Assembly: GCA_949825025.1 (NCBI GenBank)
Contig: OX463781.1
Location: 41,119,150 to 41,183,149 of the forward strand
From: Siphlonurus alternatus
Taxonomy: Eukaryota > Arthropoda > Insecta > Ephemeroptera > Siphlonuridae
Length of the DNA stretch: 64,000 bases
Direction of reading: 5' to 3'
Shown here one piece after another: positions 21,470-33,601 of the stretch. The notes below the pieces were generated by a model that ran no database searches, was not told the origin of the DNA, and saw only the letters and a list, made by a program, of their open reading frames with translations. A program made the translations under genes and the position numbers. Position 1 is the stretch's first letter. Each line of letters starts with the position of its first letter.

Positions 21470-22376
21470 GCGGCAAATGTGGCTAAACCATGGTGGCTCG
21501 CAATATAGTGCTCAACGCACTCTTAAATCCCCCGTAACTCTCCGCCCCCACCACCTCGGACAGCAGGGAGTTTCACTCCCTCACTGTTCGGTTTATGAAG
21601 GAGTACTTTCCCACATCACTTCCACTACCCCTGAACTCCAGTTTCCACCAATGATCCCCCCTCCCAATATATCTACCTTTCCTAGTTCTGTCACTAAACT
21701 CGCTCCAACCTGCCATCTCCCTGTTAATTAACTTTAAACAAATTTCCTAATCGGTTGTATCTTCTCCTATCCTCGAGTGGCTCCCACTCCAAAGTCTGAA
21801 TCATTTTCGACACGCTTTCATAATCCTTCCACACCTTTTTGTCGTCTGCAACTAATCTCCATTTTCTCATTCTACCCATAACTAGCAGTCCTGTTTCATT
21901 AACAGGACTGTAAGAGAGTGGAATTTGCTGAAGGCAGAAGTTGTTGAAGCGGAGAGTTGTGAGTTGTTTAAGAGGGTTTTGAGACAAGCAAACCCTTCGC
22001 GAGCCACCGTGGCGTAGCCACATTTGCCGCGTTAATTTTATTATTATTATTATTATTAATGCCCTCCTCTGGACCTTTTCCAACTCCTTCTTTCCAATCT
22101 GCCTATATGGATCCCACACACTACATGCATACTCCAGTATTGGTCTCACTAAGGTCTTATAGGCCTTGTCTCTGACCAATACAGTCGCCCCTTTCAGATT
22201 TCTCATAACGAACTCCAAATTTCTCCTTCCCTTTGACGTTACATACCTAATATGCTCATTCCAATTCAGCTCTCTCTGAAGAACCACCCCAAGATATTTA
22301 AATTTATCGTCCTCCCTAAGTACCTCTCCTCTCATTAGGTATACTGCTTCTTCTTTTACTCTTTTCCTACTAAAAT
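21470..22376 (-). mobile_element. LINE (jockey/CR1-like) reverse transcriptase 3' fragment
   Basis: The minus strand encodes the thumb and C-terminal part of a non-LTR reverse transcriptase: FKYLGVVLQRELNWNEHI, YKTLVRPILEYACSVWDPY, KELEKVQRRAL. After an interruption at about 21890-22062 it resumes with VWKDYESVSKMIQTLEWEPL and NRLGNLFKVN. The 3' end shares CACATTTGCCGC with the copies at 22.0 and 42.3 kb. It is truncated and interrupted, hence inactive. Confidence 0.85.
21890..22062 (+). mobile_element. 5'-truncated LINE 3' end inserted in an opposite-strand LINE
   Basis: The plus strand reads GTTGAAGCGGAGAGTTGTGA...GAGCCACCGTGGCGTAGCCACATTTGCCGCGTTAA and then a (TTA)n tail. This is the same 3' end as the LINE at 42.3 kb, in the opposite orientation to the LINE it interrupts. 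A hairpin CAGTCCTGTT/AACAGGACTG marks its left edge. Confidence 0.75.
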
Positions 22377-22693
22377 TAAGTCATACTTACTTGACCCGGC
22401 ATCACCACCACATATGATTCATACATACCTTGCATGTTGGCATTCCCATCATCACCTTCCCATCTTGCATACCTCATCCCATAATCAAATATCCTATCCA
22501 TTGTTCATCCATAATCCTTTACAAGCCCCTCCTAACTTTAATTAGTTAATTACAAGAACGATACAACTTACAGTTAGTACTGGGTACATTCTGTTTTAAT
22601 TACGGATATACTCAAAATCGAATCAAGAAGAAGAAGTACTGTGTGCAGTACGTATTCATATCATACTGTATGTATAAATACATATATACCTAG

Positions 22694-23002
22694 TGGAGTA
22701 TCGACCTCAAAATTTTTTATAGCAGAAATGGATAGAGGATGAAAAGTTATGTTACTCTGATTTTTTTCAGATTTTTTAGGGACCGGGAAATATTGCTAAA
22801 AAGTTTTGGCGAGGTCGGGTTCGAATCCACGTCCCTTTTGGGTCCTATCTTTTATTAAGAGAGGCGGCACTTTTTCTGCACTTTCAATAATTTTTAAAAA
22901 TTAGTTGCCGGGCTCTAAAAAATCTGAAAAAAAATCAGAGTAGCATAACTTTGCACACTCTATCCATTTCTGCAATAAAAAAAATTGAGGTTGGTACTCC
23001 AT
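22694..23002. mobile_element. Foldback family E copy with tRNA-like B box
   Basis: The ends TGGAGTATCGACCTCAA and TTGAGGTTGGTACTCCA are inverted repeats. Inner arms carry CAGAAATGGATAGAGG and its complement. The asymmetric core holds GGTTCGAATCC (22818-22828), an exact match to the tRNA B-box consensus. An opposite-orientation copy is at 41621-41927. Confidence 0.75.
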
Positions 23003-23754
23003 TTATGAATCTTCAATGTATTTTAAGAGGGGGTCACCGCGATTGTGCCCAAGATAGTGTAGAAGAGGTATGCCTATACGAGCATCCGAATTAAGTCTTG
23101 TGACCATTTTCGTGACATCGTGATAGAATCGTCCAATGTTATTCTTATGGCACTATCATGATGTCATCAAGTGGGCGGGGCTTAAACACCCGAAGACCAT
23201 ATATGTACCTGTACTACACTATCTTGGATTGTGCCCATCCCTCCCCCTTCCCCCGCCCTGGATCCTACCTTGCGTGACTAGCAGTCTGGCTAAATGTGAC
23301 CTATGTCTATGTTAAAATAGACCTTTACAATAAAGTGTTCTTTGTAGTCAACAGTTCAAAGTTCAGTCTCTCTTATTCTCCTTATCTAGTTCCGGTTTCA
23401 GTTACTGCATTGGTTACCTTCTCGACGTACAATACTCACCAACTTGATGGCCCGCTTGCTGGAGGTGGGGCAGAGAGAGAGACGGCAGGATCGGAAGTTG
23501 AGAAGGTGACCAATGTGGTGACATAGATTAGAGCTAGATGAAGTGAGATTAAACTTTGAACTGATGAACCCATTACAGTTAGGGTTCTTTTTATAAACTG
23601 TAATGGTCTGTTTTAAATGGACTGTATTATACAGTATTTCATTAATCCCTTCCCATCGGTGATATGATACAACTCTACAGAACTGTATGCATATTGTACT
23701 GTAGCTATTGGTTGTACACGCACAACCACTGAACTATATTACTGGAAGGCCAGA
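23003..23754. other. Gene-free stretch, possible retroelement end
   Basis: It contains ACAATAAAGTGTTC at about 23330 followed by TTCTCCTTATCTAGTTCCGG and a 76-codon open frame (23296-23526). The layout recalls an LTR edge with leader sequence, but no matching partner LTR, PBS or gag motif could be confirmed. Confidence 0.25.
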
Positions 23755-24240
23755 GGACCCTCTTTCTTACGGAGGGTTGTGTTTCAGGTAGCTGGCATAA
23801 AGAAGTATGCTAGTTCTCTCTCCCAGTAAATTGACTGCTGACCTTGAGAACGAGCGTGTTGAATAGGCACGCGGGAGAAAATATTTTTCTGAAGCCGACG
23901 CAGTAAAAGAAAGAAAGTGCATCAGCTGTACATGCATATAGTCAGCTTGCCGTCATAGCATTTTAATAAAATACATGAATTCTATTATATGCATAAAATG
24001 ATATAACATCTGTCTGAGGTCAGAAGGCAACCCAAAGAAAAGGTTGTGTTTTTTAGTAGAAAATATTGAGTGCAGTGCACCTGTTGTCCAATACTAAAAT
24101 CTTCAAGGTCAGCAGTCAATTTATGGGGAGAGAGGAATAGCATACTTCAGTATGGCAGCTACGTGAAACAGAGAAATGTTGCCTGTCGCACCCCCTGCGC
24201 ACAACATAAATATGCAGAGTATTTATATTCACTATTGTCT
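23755..24240. repeat. Foldback element
   Basis: AATTGACTGCTGACCTTGAG with GTAGCTGGCAT on the left is mirrored by CTTCAAGGTCAGCAGTCAAT and ATGGCAGCTAC on the right. Arms are about 70-80 bases around an AT-rich loop. Confidence 0.7.
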
Positions 24241-24419
24241 TACCTCGATCCTTGGTAGAGAATTTATCATATCATATCACTATCATATGACGACACTATA
24301 TACAAAGAGATCACCGTGTCTTAATTAGGACCACAGATAATTGACCAAGATGTCAGAATGTTACATTGTTTCCCAGGACGTCACGCTGTCACAAATAAGA
24401 GATCCATCATTCCTCGTTC

Positions 24420-25215
24420 AGAATAAGGAGCTATCTGTCTAACTACGATCAAATGCAGTAATGAGCTGTTTGCTATATTAGACGAGTTCGATAGACAATA
24501 ATGGTTGAATTTTTTTTTTTTATTTCATGATTAGAAAATATACATAAAATTATGCTTTTCTAAATTTTTTTATTAGATTTTTTGGAGTGCGGGATCCAAT
24601 TTAAAAAAATATTTATATTTAAAATATCTGAATTAGGGTGGTACACTGGAGGACAAGCTATCCTTCTCATCAAACGATGCAGCGAGCCAATGGAAATTGT
24701 GCAACGTTGCAATTTTGGTGTAACACCTGCAGCCGAACATTAGCGGCGCTGCACTATTTGGCAACGTTGCATGATTTTAAGCTACTTTATTGGCTGGCGG
24801 CACTCTTGTTTGATGTGAGGTATAGCTTGGCCCCAAGTGTACAACCTAATGGGACAACTGTGGCGTCATCAATAGCCAATCACAGCAACCGTGAATGTCA
24901 TCCATAGCCAATCACAGCACGACAAAATGGTGTCATGGTTGTCCCATCACGTATATTACCCTAAATCAAATATTATAAATATGTTTTTTAAAAATAGTTC
25001 CCGCACTCCAAAAAATCTGAAAAAATTCAGAAAAGCATAATTTTATGTATGTTTTCTAATTATGAAATAAAAAAATGCAACCATTATTGTCTATTATGAG
25101 CTACAATCGGTAGGAGCATAAAATATAATAAAGCTACTCACCTTTTATAGCAGATAGCTCATTATTGTACTGTACATGCTTGTAGTGATTGTTGAAGGCT
25201 GATAGCTCATTATTC
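24420..25215. repeat. Nested foldbacks: GATAGCTCATTATT family around an E-related element
   Basis: An inner inverted repeat, about 24489-25104, runs from ATAGACAATAATGG to CCATTATTGTCTAT, with TTTTTTGGAGTGCGGGA and TCCCGCACTCCAAAAAAT arms. Its centre carries several CCAAT words and GGTTGTCCCATCA. It is flanked by diverged AGCTATCTG and CAGATAGCTCATTATTG repeats, related to the palindrome at 41171. Confidence 0.7.
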
Positions 25216-25351
25216 CGGATGCAGGGTGTCATGTGCATGACAGTTGAACTAGCTTTCTGGGAGACTTATAGAACCTTCAACCTTCTGACATTTTGTTCAA
25301 TTTTTGGCTCACATTGCAAGTCACAGAGGTCTCTAGTCTCTAACGCAGTTA

Positions 25352-25368
25352 CACACACACACACACAT
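25352..25368 (+). repeat. (AC)n microsatellite
   Basis: Short CA-dinucleotide run upstream of the coiled-coil gene. Confidence 0.9.
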
Positions 25369-25612
25369 GAACACCCCATGCAGGTGCATTAAATACTGAA
25401 TATTTATATGTAGTTCATTATGAGTAATAAATTAATACAAATATTGTGGGATATTTTAGCATTCACTGAAACACATACCTTCCACTTTTACTTTTCCTTA
25501 AACAAAACCAAAAATAGCTACATTATTTCTTAGAAGGATATTACATACCACCTAAATATGTAATATGTATACTAATAGGCAAATACTTCTTTTCCCAGGA
25601 GCAAGAGAGAAA

Positions 25613-28600
25613 ATGGAAGAAGACGAGAACTCTAGACCTGTGAGGCCTTTGGCTGCTGATAATGCAGCTTTTAACTTATATCAGTTGCAAGTAGAATTAA
25701 CAACTTATAAGAATAAATCTATTTCATATGCAAGAAAAGCCATCAAATGGCAAGCTGAAGCTAAAAAATTACAAGAACAGCTTTTACTCTCCCAGGCCAA
25801 TGCGTGTGAAAATAATTTGAAATTACAACAAGAAGCTCAGAAAATAAAATCTCTTGAAAATTCACTATGTCTTACACAAAAAAATATTGTAATATTAGAA
25901 ACAAAAGCAATCCAATACAAAAAAATACTAAGTGAAGCTGAAAGTAAAGTTCAATCCTTAGTAGATGACTGGAATAAAAAACGAAGTTGTTATGAAACAG
26001 AGTTGACGGAGTTAAAATTATCTTTAAAATTATGCCAAGAAAAAATGATGACATCTGAGTTGAGAAGTTCTCTTACCGAGTCTAAATTGTTGAAAGCCGA
26101 TGAAAAAATTCAAAATATTTCTAGCAAGCATCAAGAGGTTCAAAATTTGCTTGAAATTAGTGTGGAGATCAAATTAAAGGAAGAGGAACGAGCAACCAAG
26201 GCGGAGATAGACGCTGCCATCTGTAAAGGTAAAATAAAAGACTTGAACGAGGAGGTTGACAAACTCAAAGCAACAATATCTCAATTGAGAACTAGGGCAG
26301 TGGCTGCAGAAAAACAAGCTAAAGAAGCACAGCTGAGCAAGTGGCAACATTTATCAGATCAGGCAAAGATCAAGAAGTTGGAGATAAAAGTTTCGGATGC
26401 TGAAGTGATATTGAAAGCAGCAGAAGCCAGAGCTGAAGAAATAATGAAGCAAAAAGACTTATTGCAGACCAAGATGTATTTACTTCAGGAACAAGCAAGT
26501 AGATCAGCAAACGGAGAAAACTTAGACCAGAAAGGTATTATGAAAGTCTTGAAATTTGAATTTTCTCAAGAGAAAATTGTTAAATCAGAAATTGAAGAAA
26601 CTCCAATTAAATTGAATAAACTGCTGGAAGAACTTAAAATGTGCAAGGAAAGAGCAACTGCTGCTGAGATGAAGAATTTGAACTATTCCGTACAGCAGAA
26701 AAAATTAAGTGACACCATAACTAGCACCAATAACAAGATTAGTAAGTTGGAGTCAGCGTTGAGAGTGTCAGAAAGAGCAGTTGACAGCTATAAGGAGAAA
26801 TTGTCATCTGTGGCTAAGAATTACGGAGAGCTGCTACAACGGCGAGAGAAAGAGAAAAGTGTTGGTCTTAAATTATCAGCAGCTGAATCCAAAATTGACG
26901 GAGAACTTTCAGAAAGCTTGCATAGTATTGTTGATATAGAAACCACAATTATAAGAAAAGAGCATGATTTAGTAAATATGAAAAGAGAATTGGAGATTAC
27001 TATGTTGGAACACTGTTCAATATTAGAAAAAAGAGAAAATCTTAAAGCTGAGTTGTTACAAGATATGACTGAAATTTTAAACCAAAAATACAAACATACC
27101 ATTACAGAACTTGAAGCAGCTGTGAATCTTCAAAAAAATCAAATAGTGTCTGCAGAAAAATTACAGGCTTTGGAGAAGTGTGAGAAAGTTATTGAATCAT
27201 CAGGATGGAACAGTGATCAACTACATGAGAACAAAGAAATTCCAACTCCACTGGAACAAGGAGACAAAATAGAATGTAAAATTAATTCACTCTTATCAGA
27301 GCAGGAAGAGAGAACAGAAACCTTTACCAAAATCGTAAATTTTTTGTCAACCCAACTGGAAGTAACAATACCAGGAACCAAAATGGAAACCATAAAAATG
27401 AAAATCAATTTACTTAAAAGTGAACTATCTGAATGTATACAGAGAGTGAACCACTTGAAATCTGCAATTTTACTAAAAGAGGATGCATTGGCTAAGATAA
27501 TGAAACAACTTAAGACCAAAACTTCTGCAATTCTGAGTATGTTAAAAAAGAGAACATTATTGAAAAATCACGTTGCAACAACTACGTTAGAAGATCCAAC
27601 AGATTCTGCTTCTAAAATTTTCTTGGTAACAACTAAAGAATTAGAGTCCAAATTTACTCGACTATTAGAAGAACAGAACAAGTTACAAAGCTTACTAGTT
27701 CAATATGAAGCTTCTCTTAAGGATAGTGGTGAACATAATGCAGAACTAAAAAGTGACTTGGAGAAACAACTGCAAGTTTTACAACAGAGTTCGTGGGTGT
27801 GGACAGACCAGGCCAAGTCTCGCGAGAACCTTATGATCTGTTGTGACCTTCAGGCACGAGTCAAGCAGCTAGTACAGCAGAGGGACAACCTGCAGCTTCA
27901 GCTGGACAAGCAGCAGGAGCAACTGGCAAAGGTGAGACTTTTCATCAATGCTCTTCAAATTATTGGCGGTAGTATAAAAAGAAATTTTTGTGATCTTCAT
28001 ATGGGACTGTCAGCTTCAAAACCAGCTCTTTGCACTTTCTATAGTCCTTATCACAACACTTGTGAAGTAGAATTTATCAGAAAGTGCAAAAAGCTGGTTT
28101 TGATGCTTATAGTCTCATATTAAAATGACGTAAACCATATTGTACTTGTACAGCCAGTGATTAATAAATGAATTGAAATAAATATTATGCATTATAATTG
28201 GCAAAATATATACAATTTCTTTGTTTCCAATTTACAATAATTTTTATTATTTAAAAATAAAATACCGTACATGAAATTATCATATATTCCAAATTTTTTT
28301 ATTGGTGTTTAAGTCCAAGAACTAGTATTTTAAAAAAAAAAAAAAAAAAAAGTTAGTGAATAGTGTGAATACTATGCCTACTTTCCGGTGGCACCAAGCA
28401 GCACTGTTTAATAAAATGATAGGAATTTGCAGCCAATAAAAGGATGTGGTTGTCAAAATAGAACTTATGTTCATGAATAAATATTTTAAATAAGTTTCCA
28501 ACAAAATCTGAGAAAATTTAATTATTATATTCTTTAAATTAAGTTAAGGGTAAGATAACGCCACCAATGTTAAAAAAAATCCCTCACACAAAAATTCTGA

Positions 28601-30647
28601 AAAAAATTTAAAATGTTCTCCTCTACACCCCCTATCAGTAGCTAAAATATCAGACTGTATACAAATACGATGTAGTTTTTGAGTTATGAATTTTTAAAGT
28701 AGACCGACTTAACATGGAAGTTCCATTTCTCCATGTTAAAGTAGTCAACTTTAAAAATTCATAACTCGAAAACTAGATCGTATTTGTATACCTGATATTT
28801 TAGCTACTGATAGGGAGTGTAGAGGAGAACATTTTAAATTTTTTTCAGAATTTTTGTGTGAGGGATTTTTTTAACATTGGTGGCGTTATCTTACCCTTAA
28901 CATCATCCTTTTAAATCTATATTTTTCCTCATTTCCATCTAAAAATAATCTCTTCAGGCTGCATACAATCCCGTAATCCTCTATTTAGAGCGTCTTCACT
29001 CTAGTTTTTGCTACTTACTACCACCAAGATCTGCACCAATGGCGGCTCCAGGCAGGCTCACGCCCAGACCCTGGTAAGGGACTGGAGAGTAGCCATTACG
29101 GTGAAAGCCGTTTGTCATCTTTACATTCATCCCTTACATGGAGGAAATAGACAGGAGAGCATTCTAGAAGTACGCGCCCCTGTTAATAAAGGAGATAAGA
29201 GTGTTAACCGCTACGAGTACCATCTATACGCAGTTTTTCGACCTAACCTAACATCGGCTGCCTAGCCGCAATTATAGAATATGTAGAAGAATGGGTATTC
29301 GCGACAATGGAGTTCCACAATAACAGTTGATTGCAGGCATAAGAAACTTACGATTTATTATTTGCTGAGAATATTTAAGCATTTAATGCAATATTGTACT
29401 GTTAATCAATTGATAAAATATATAGTAACTTATCATAGATTTCAATAGAATTCCCGGTGGTATGGCGGTTCACTTTCCTGCTAGAGAATACCCATCCTTC
29501 TACCGGCCTTCTACTTGTCCTAGCTTCCCGCCTTTTATTGCATCAGCTGCACTGCTGAATGGCTGCTGCATGAGTTGTTTGTGACATTTTTCTTCGTGAG
29601 CACAACATTTAATTATTTCCTATTTCTCAATAAAATGGCTTGGTTGAGCAATTCTTAACTTCAATCCATGTATATTAGCAATATTATATTATCCATGATC
29701 CCTTACCTCACATTCCCAGATGGCGTCTCGGCAGGCCAAGATAGTTTATTATCAAGAGACATCACTACATTTGACCTGTAAAAAAAAACTCTTCATCAAT
29801 CAAAATTTTTTTTTCAGGTGGATGTCACAGAGAAGAAGAAAAAGGATCCTGTACCGCCTGTAGTGGAAATTGCAGCACCTGCACCAAAGCCCTGTGAGAA
29901 GGCTGAATTTTTCAAGTTGCAAACTAGTGAGGACTCCAGTGAGTTATATCATTTAAATATTTGTATATTAATAGTACTGTAGGTCTCTCTGGCTCCGTTT
30001 TTTTACTTGGTCTAACCGGTTTGGCTGTTCTGTTTAGTGAAGAAGAGGGGAAAAGCAGACAGAGTGATGTTCTATCTTTTTGCTGCTTCCGTCCATTTCC
30101 TCTTCGACCGAGTAAAAAAAAAAAAAAAAAAAAACGGGGCCTATTTTTACGATGCAAGTATGCAAGTAGACCAAGATTTTTCTTAGGTATAGCTGCAGCA
30201 CCCAAACTAGTTGTAGTTTAATAGTAAAAGGAAACAAAAGTCATTCTAATTCATAAAACATAAAAAAAAAGAAATGTATGATTGATTCTAACATACATAT
30301 CTGAAGCAGCCACTGCTGGCTGATAATTTTGTTTTTTATCATAGTTTCTGTTATAAAAACTGTATTAATGAAAAGAAATATCTTAAAATTTATTTGCTAC
30401 ATTTAAATACAATGCTTCAAAATTGTATTTCCTTGCAATTATTATTATTATTATTATTTTGTGTCTAAATTTACATATTATAACAGTACATTAATCTGTA
30501 ACATATTCCACAGATACGCCAAAGGCAGTTGAAGATCCTGTTCGAGTCCAGATTTTGTGCACCATTTGTGGCAACAATTTCACGTCTCCATCACTGCTGT
30601 GGGACCACAAGCGTACACACCATGGCAAGATGGCAAAATTTGATTAG
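25613..30647 (+). CDS. Coiled-coil protein with C-terminal C2H2 zinc finger, 3 coding exons
   Basis: Join 25613-27931, 29818-29938, 30514-30647: 858 codons, 857 residues. The first coding exon begins after acceptor TTTTCCCAG (exon from 25599), and ATG at 25613 (MEEDENSRP) is the first Met in frame. Residues about 20-773 are almost wholly charged, Leu/Lys/Glu-rich heptad sequence (for example LSLCQEK-like runs and QLQLDKQQEQLAK), predicting a long coiled coil. Residues about 774-830 are Pro- and acid-rich (KKKKDPVPPVVEIAAPAPK). The last exon gives one zinc finger, CTICGNNF...LLWDHKRTH (C-x2-C-x12-H-x3-H), and ends KMAKFD. There is no membrane segment or signal peptide. I do not recognise the family; a scaffold or filament-like role with nucleic-acid or protein binding by the finger is inference. 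Promoter and 5' exons were not identified. Confidence 0.85.
27932..28190 (+). other. Possible intron-retention 3' end of the coiled-coil gene, with a hairpin
   Basis: The frame stays open through the donor (AAG then gtgaga) to a TAA ending at 28123, adding 63 residues. AATAAA occurs at about 28163 and 28176, so a short isoform without the zinc finger is possible. The added part contains inverted arms 27999-28040 and 28079-28120 (TCAAAACCAGCT against AGCTGGTTTTGA), so it looks like a captured MITE, not conserved protein. Confidence 0.35.
28191..28547. other. Intronic AT-rich DNA
   Basis: Intron of the coiled-coil gene with an 18-base A tract near 28333. Nothing else was recognised. Confidence 0.5.
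28548..28896. mobile_element. TTAA palindromic MITE in coiled-coil gene intron
   Basis: 349 bases from GGGTAAGATAACGCC to GGCGTTATCTTACCC, flanked by TTAA at 28544-28547 and 28897-28900. Near-complete self-complementarity, with its centre at CATGGAAGTTCCATTTCTCCATG. Confidence 0.93.
28901..29817. other. Intron of the coiled-coil gene
   Basis: Mixed sequence with a more GC-rich patch at 29000-29280 (including ATGGCGGCTCCAGGC and a GTAAGG) and 29450-29580. No supported exon; the last part leads into the T-rich acceptor at 29805-29817. Confidence 0.45.
29939..30513. other. Second intron of the coiled-coil gene
   Basis: It contains T and A tracts (A run near 30114-30134), an ATT tract near 30438-30455 and no other recognised element. 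Confidence 0.5.
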
Positions 30648-30809
30648 CTCGATCTCAAGCACTGCTTTGAGCTATTCTCGTGAAAGTTGTTTATGATTCA
30701 AAAACAGAATCTCATGGTTCATAAAGACATTTTTGTGTGTACATATTATCATTTTACTGTATATTTTATTTTAATGAAAATAATTGCACTATTTTTTTTA
30801 AGTGTCACA

Positions 30810-30815
30810 AATAAA
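30810..30815 (+). promoter_or_regulatory. Polyadenylation signal AATAAA of the coiled-coil gene
   Basis: First AATAAA, about 160 bases after the stop codon at 30647. Further AT-rich hexamers follow, so longer 3' UTRs are possible. Confidence 0.5.
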
Positions 30816-33555
30816 TATAGTGTTCTGCTTATGTATGTGAAAAATTTCTATTTTTCTATTATTTTGGTGTGCATATGTGTATCTTCAAAACATAAGCATT
30901 AACAATTTTTTCGCAATTTTAGTTTAGCAAGAAATGATTTAAAATACAAAAATGAATACTAAGTTACCTGTATATATATAGTACATGAATTGTAACAACT
31001 ACTTTTGCTCTTTTTTTTATAGTAAAAATAATACATACACCTTGACATGTGTATAATTACACAGAAAAAAATGTTACCTTGATGATGAAAAAATAAATAC
31101 ATATATCATATCGTCATAGATACTAAAATTTGTACATGTGGAGTGCCATAATTATAAATGCTCTCTTCATTTTGTTACTATATATTATCTTTCAGAGTTA
31201 AGTGTTAAGTTGTTTTCTCACTTCCTATTGGTCTTTGTATTCATTAGAAGTTCAGTAATTTCTTTTTCTGTTACTCATAGTGCATGTAAAAAATATTTTT
31301 TTATTTTTCAAATTCAGTCATTATTTATATTTTTATATGGAGGATAATGGTATTAATTTTCATTATAAACGTTATACCATGTAATGTATGTTATGTATGC
31401 GAACTCTTTCTAGGCCAAAGAAGTTACCAGACTTTTCTCTCCTACTATTTAATAAATTATTGTGATGGAGAATATTATTAAAATTAGAATTATATTGTAC
31501 ATTTTCTTATTTAATTGAAAAAATTAACTATGAAGCAATGTTTATTATTTAATTACTGTAAAGAAAAATGTGGACTAATTTGAAAAATAAAAATAAAATC
31601 ATAAAATCAATACAAAAAATTGGATCATCTTTATTTGCTAATATGGGTTTTGTCTATCCCTTTTTTGTTTGTTTGTTTGTTTTTTGTTTTTTTTTTTAGT
31701 TAAAAGAGGATGGACAACAAACTTTTACTCACAGTCAGTAAGATTTTTTTATTTTTTTCAGGAAGTGTATGCAGATATTATTTTTAATGTTTCTTCCAAG
31801 ACTATAAACAGATTTGTATGTTGCCATCAAACATTGTTGCCTGTGACCGATATGTGACTGAATTTGTGGTGTCATATAAAACAGCTTAATTTAACAGTTC
31901 CAAACGTTATGTTAAATTGCTGATGTACAGAACAAGCATGTGTAAGAAATATAGCATATTTTATCCTCTTTAGTTATTATTTGTTTAATTACTTATGTTT
32001 ACTTATAGTTATATTTATGCCATGGAAATATACTATATATTAATAATCATGGCATGTACATAAAAATTTATCTTATTTAAGTCATGATCATGATCAATGA
32101 CATGTTTGTATAGTTTTAAAAATAACAATGAATTGTGTAGTATACAGTGGCATCTTGTTCAAAATGTGTTTATATTATAAATGAAAATGAGGTTCCGGCG
32201 ATCAAACATACTTATTCTCTAAATTTGCAGGTATGAAAGAGTGGTCTTAATTCACTAATAGCAACCTGTATAGTAGTATCATTAATTTGGAATTGCCAAT
32301 TGATCAATGCATGGAACCTGTTCTGAATTTTTATAAGACTATTTTTTGTGTTATAAATACAGAAAAAGTGAATTCATTGTATTTATTGTATTATTTATTT
32401 ATGTTAACAATATCCTAAATTTTGCAGTTTTATTTTTGTTATTATTACAGTAATAAAGTTAAATTAATCAGTTGAAATATTTTGGGTTGTTAAGAATTTT
32501 AGTAAAATCCTGGGCTTCTATAAATATTAAATTTATTCAATTCATTATTACAATTTTACATTTTTTTTTTTACGTTTTTTATTAAAAATAAACTGAAACT
32601 ACCTACAAAACAAAAGCTGAATACATATATTCTGAAATGCTGGCATACAAGCAACAATAACCTAATAAAATAAATATATAATAGCAAAGAGAAAATCACA
32701 GACAGTTTACTTTTTAATTTAGTCATGAATGTTTGTCAATTTTAGCAAATATTATATATAGACATGCACACTGCTATAACATTATAGTTACAAATACTGT
32801 AGCTGCAATGCAAAAGTTGACAATTACAATTGTATTATAGTATGCACATGGAAGTTTGCCTTAAAAAATGTTATTTGTTTTTGCAATGCCAATTTGTTAT
32901 TTTTTATGTACGTTTTTGGCAGTAAAGTAAAAAATTAATAACTATGCCTATAACATATATGCCTGCTAAAAGTCAACCAAGTCTTATAAGAAAATAAATT
33001 AACTATTGTAAATATGTGATAGTTATACTTACTATAGGAACAAAATATTAAGCAAACTAAAAACTAAGTTGCATCCCCAAAAATCCCCAATGTACTATCT
33101 TAAATAGGTAATATATTTTATATCAAATATATAAACTTTTCTAGAAAGAAGGGAGGGGGGGGGGAGGGATAATTTAATGACTGAAAAGTTTTTTTAATGA
33201 AATACAGTTAGTTAAAATAATGCGGAAAAATACATTGTTAATTACTATTGTACGTAATTGTACTGTATACCACACTTGGAGAGTAAAAAGAAAATATAAT
33301 TATAATTAAAAAATTTGGTTATAAATATATAATGTGTACCTTGGTAACGTAAAGCAATTTTTAATAACAACTTAGTTACTAAATATATATGACTGCAACA
33401 TATAGACAGAACAATATCACTATTAGACACAAAGTCAGAAAAATGCATGCTTATAATACTTAAAAGCAATACCTGAAAACAAAAGAAACGGCTCTTGGAG
33501 TAAGTTTAATCTCAGAATAACATAGTCCATTGAAATAACAACCAAAAGCAATAAA
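30816..33555. other. AT-rich space between two convergent genes
   Basis: No supported gene. It contains poly-T and poly-A runs, a G-rich run at 33150-33170 and many short low-complexity frames. It probably holds the 3' UTRs of the coiled-coil gene (plus) and of the membrane-protein gene (minus). Confidence 0.5.
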
Positions 33556-33561
33556 TTTATT
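33556..33561 (-). promoter_or_regulatory. Polyadenylation signal of the membrane-protein gene
   Basis: TTTATT on the plus strand is AATAAA on the minus strand, about 40 bases after the stop codon at 33602. Confidence 0.55.
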
Positions 33562-33601
33562 AAGCACCAACCAATCCAGCTTTACAAGCAGCTGTTCATG
33601 A

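Noticed and set aside
23296..23526. Gag-like start of an LTR retrotransposon
   Set aside because: No paired LTR, primer-binding site or gag/pol motif could be established in the window.
24638..24907. 89-codon open frame
   Set aside because: It lies across the interior of a foldback with CCAAT-rich arms and has no splice or protein-family support.
29005..29100. Alternative first exon starting ATGGCGGCTCCAGGC before a GTAAGG donor in the coiled-coil gene
   Set aside because: It has a good-looking start and donor, but only about 12 codons, and no promoter or cDNA evidence can be seen from sequence.
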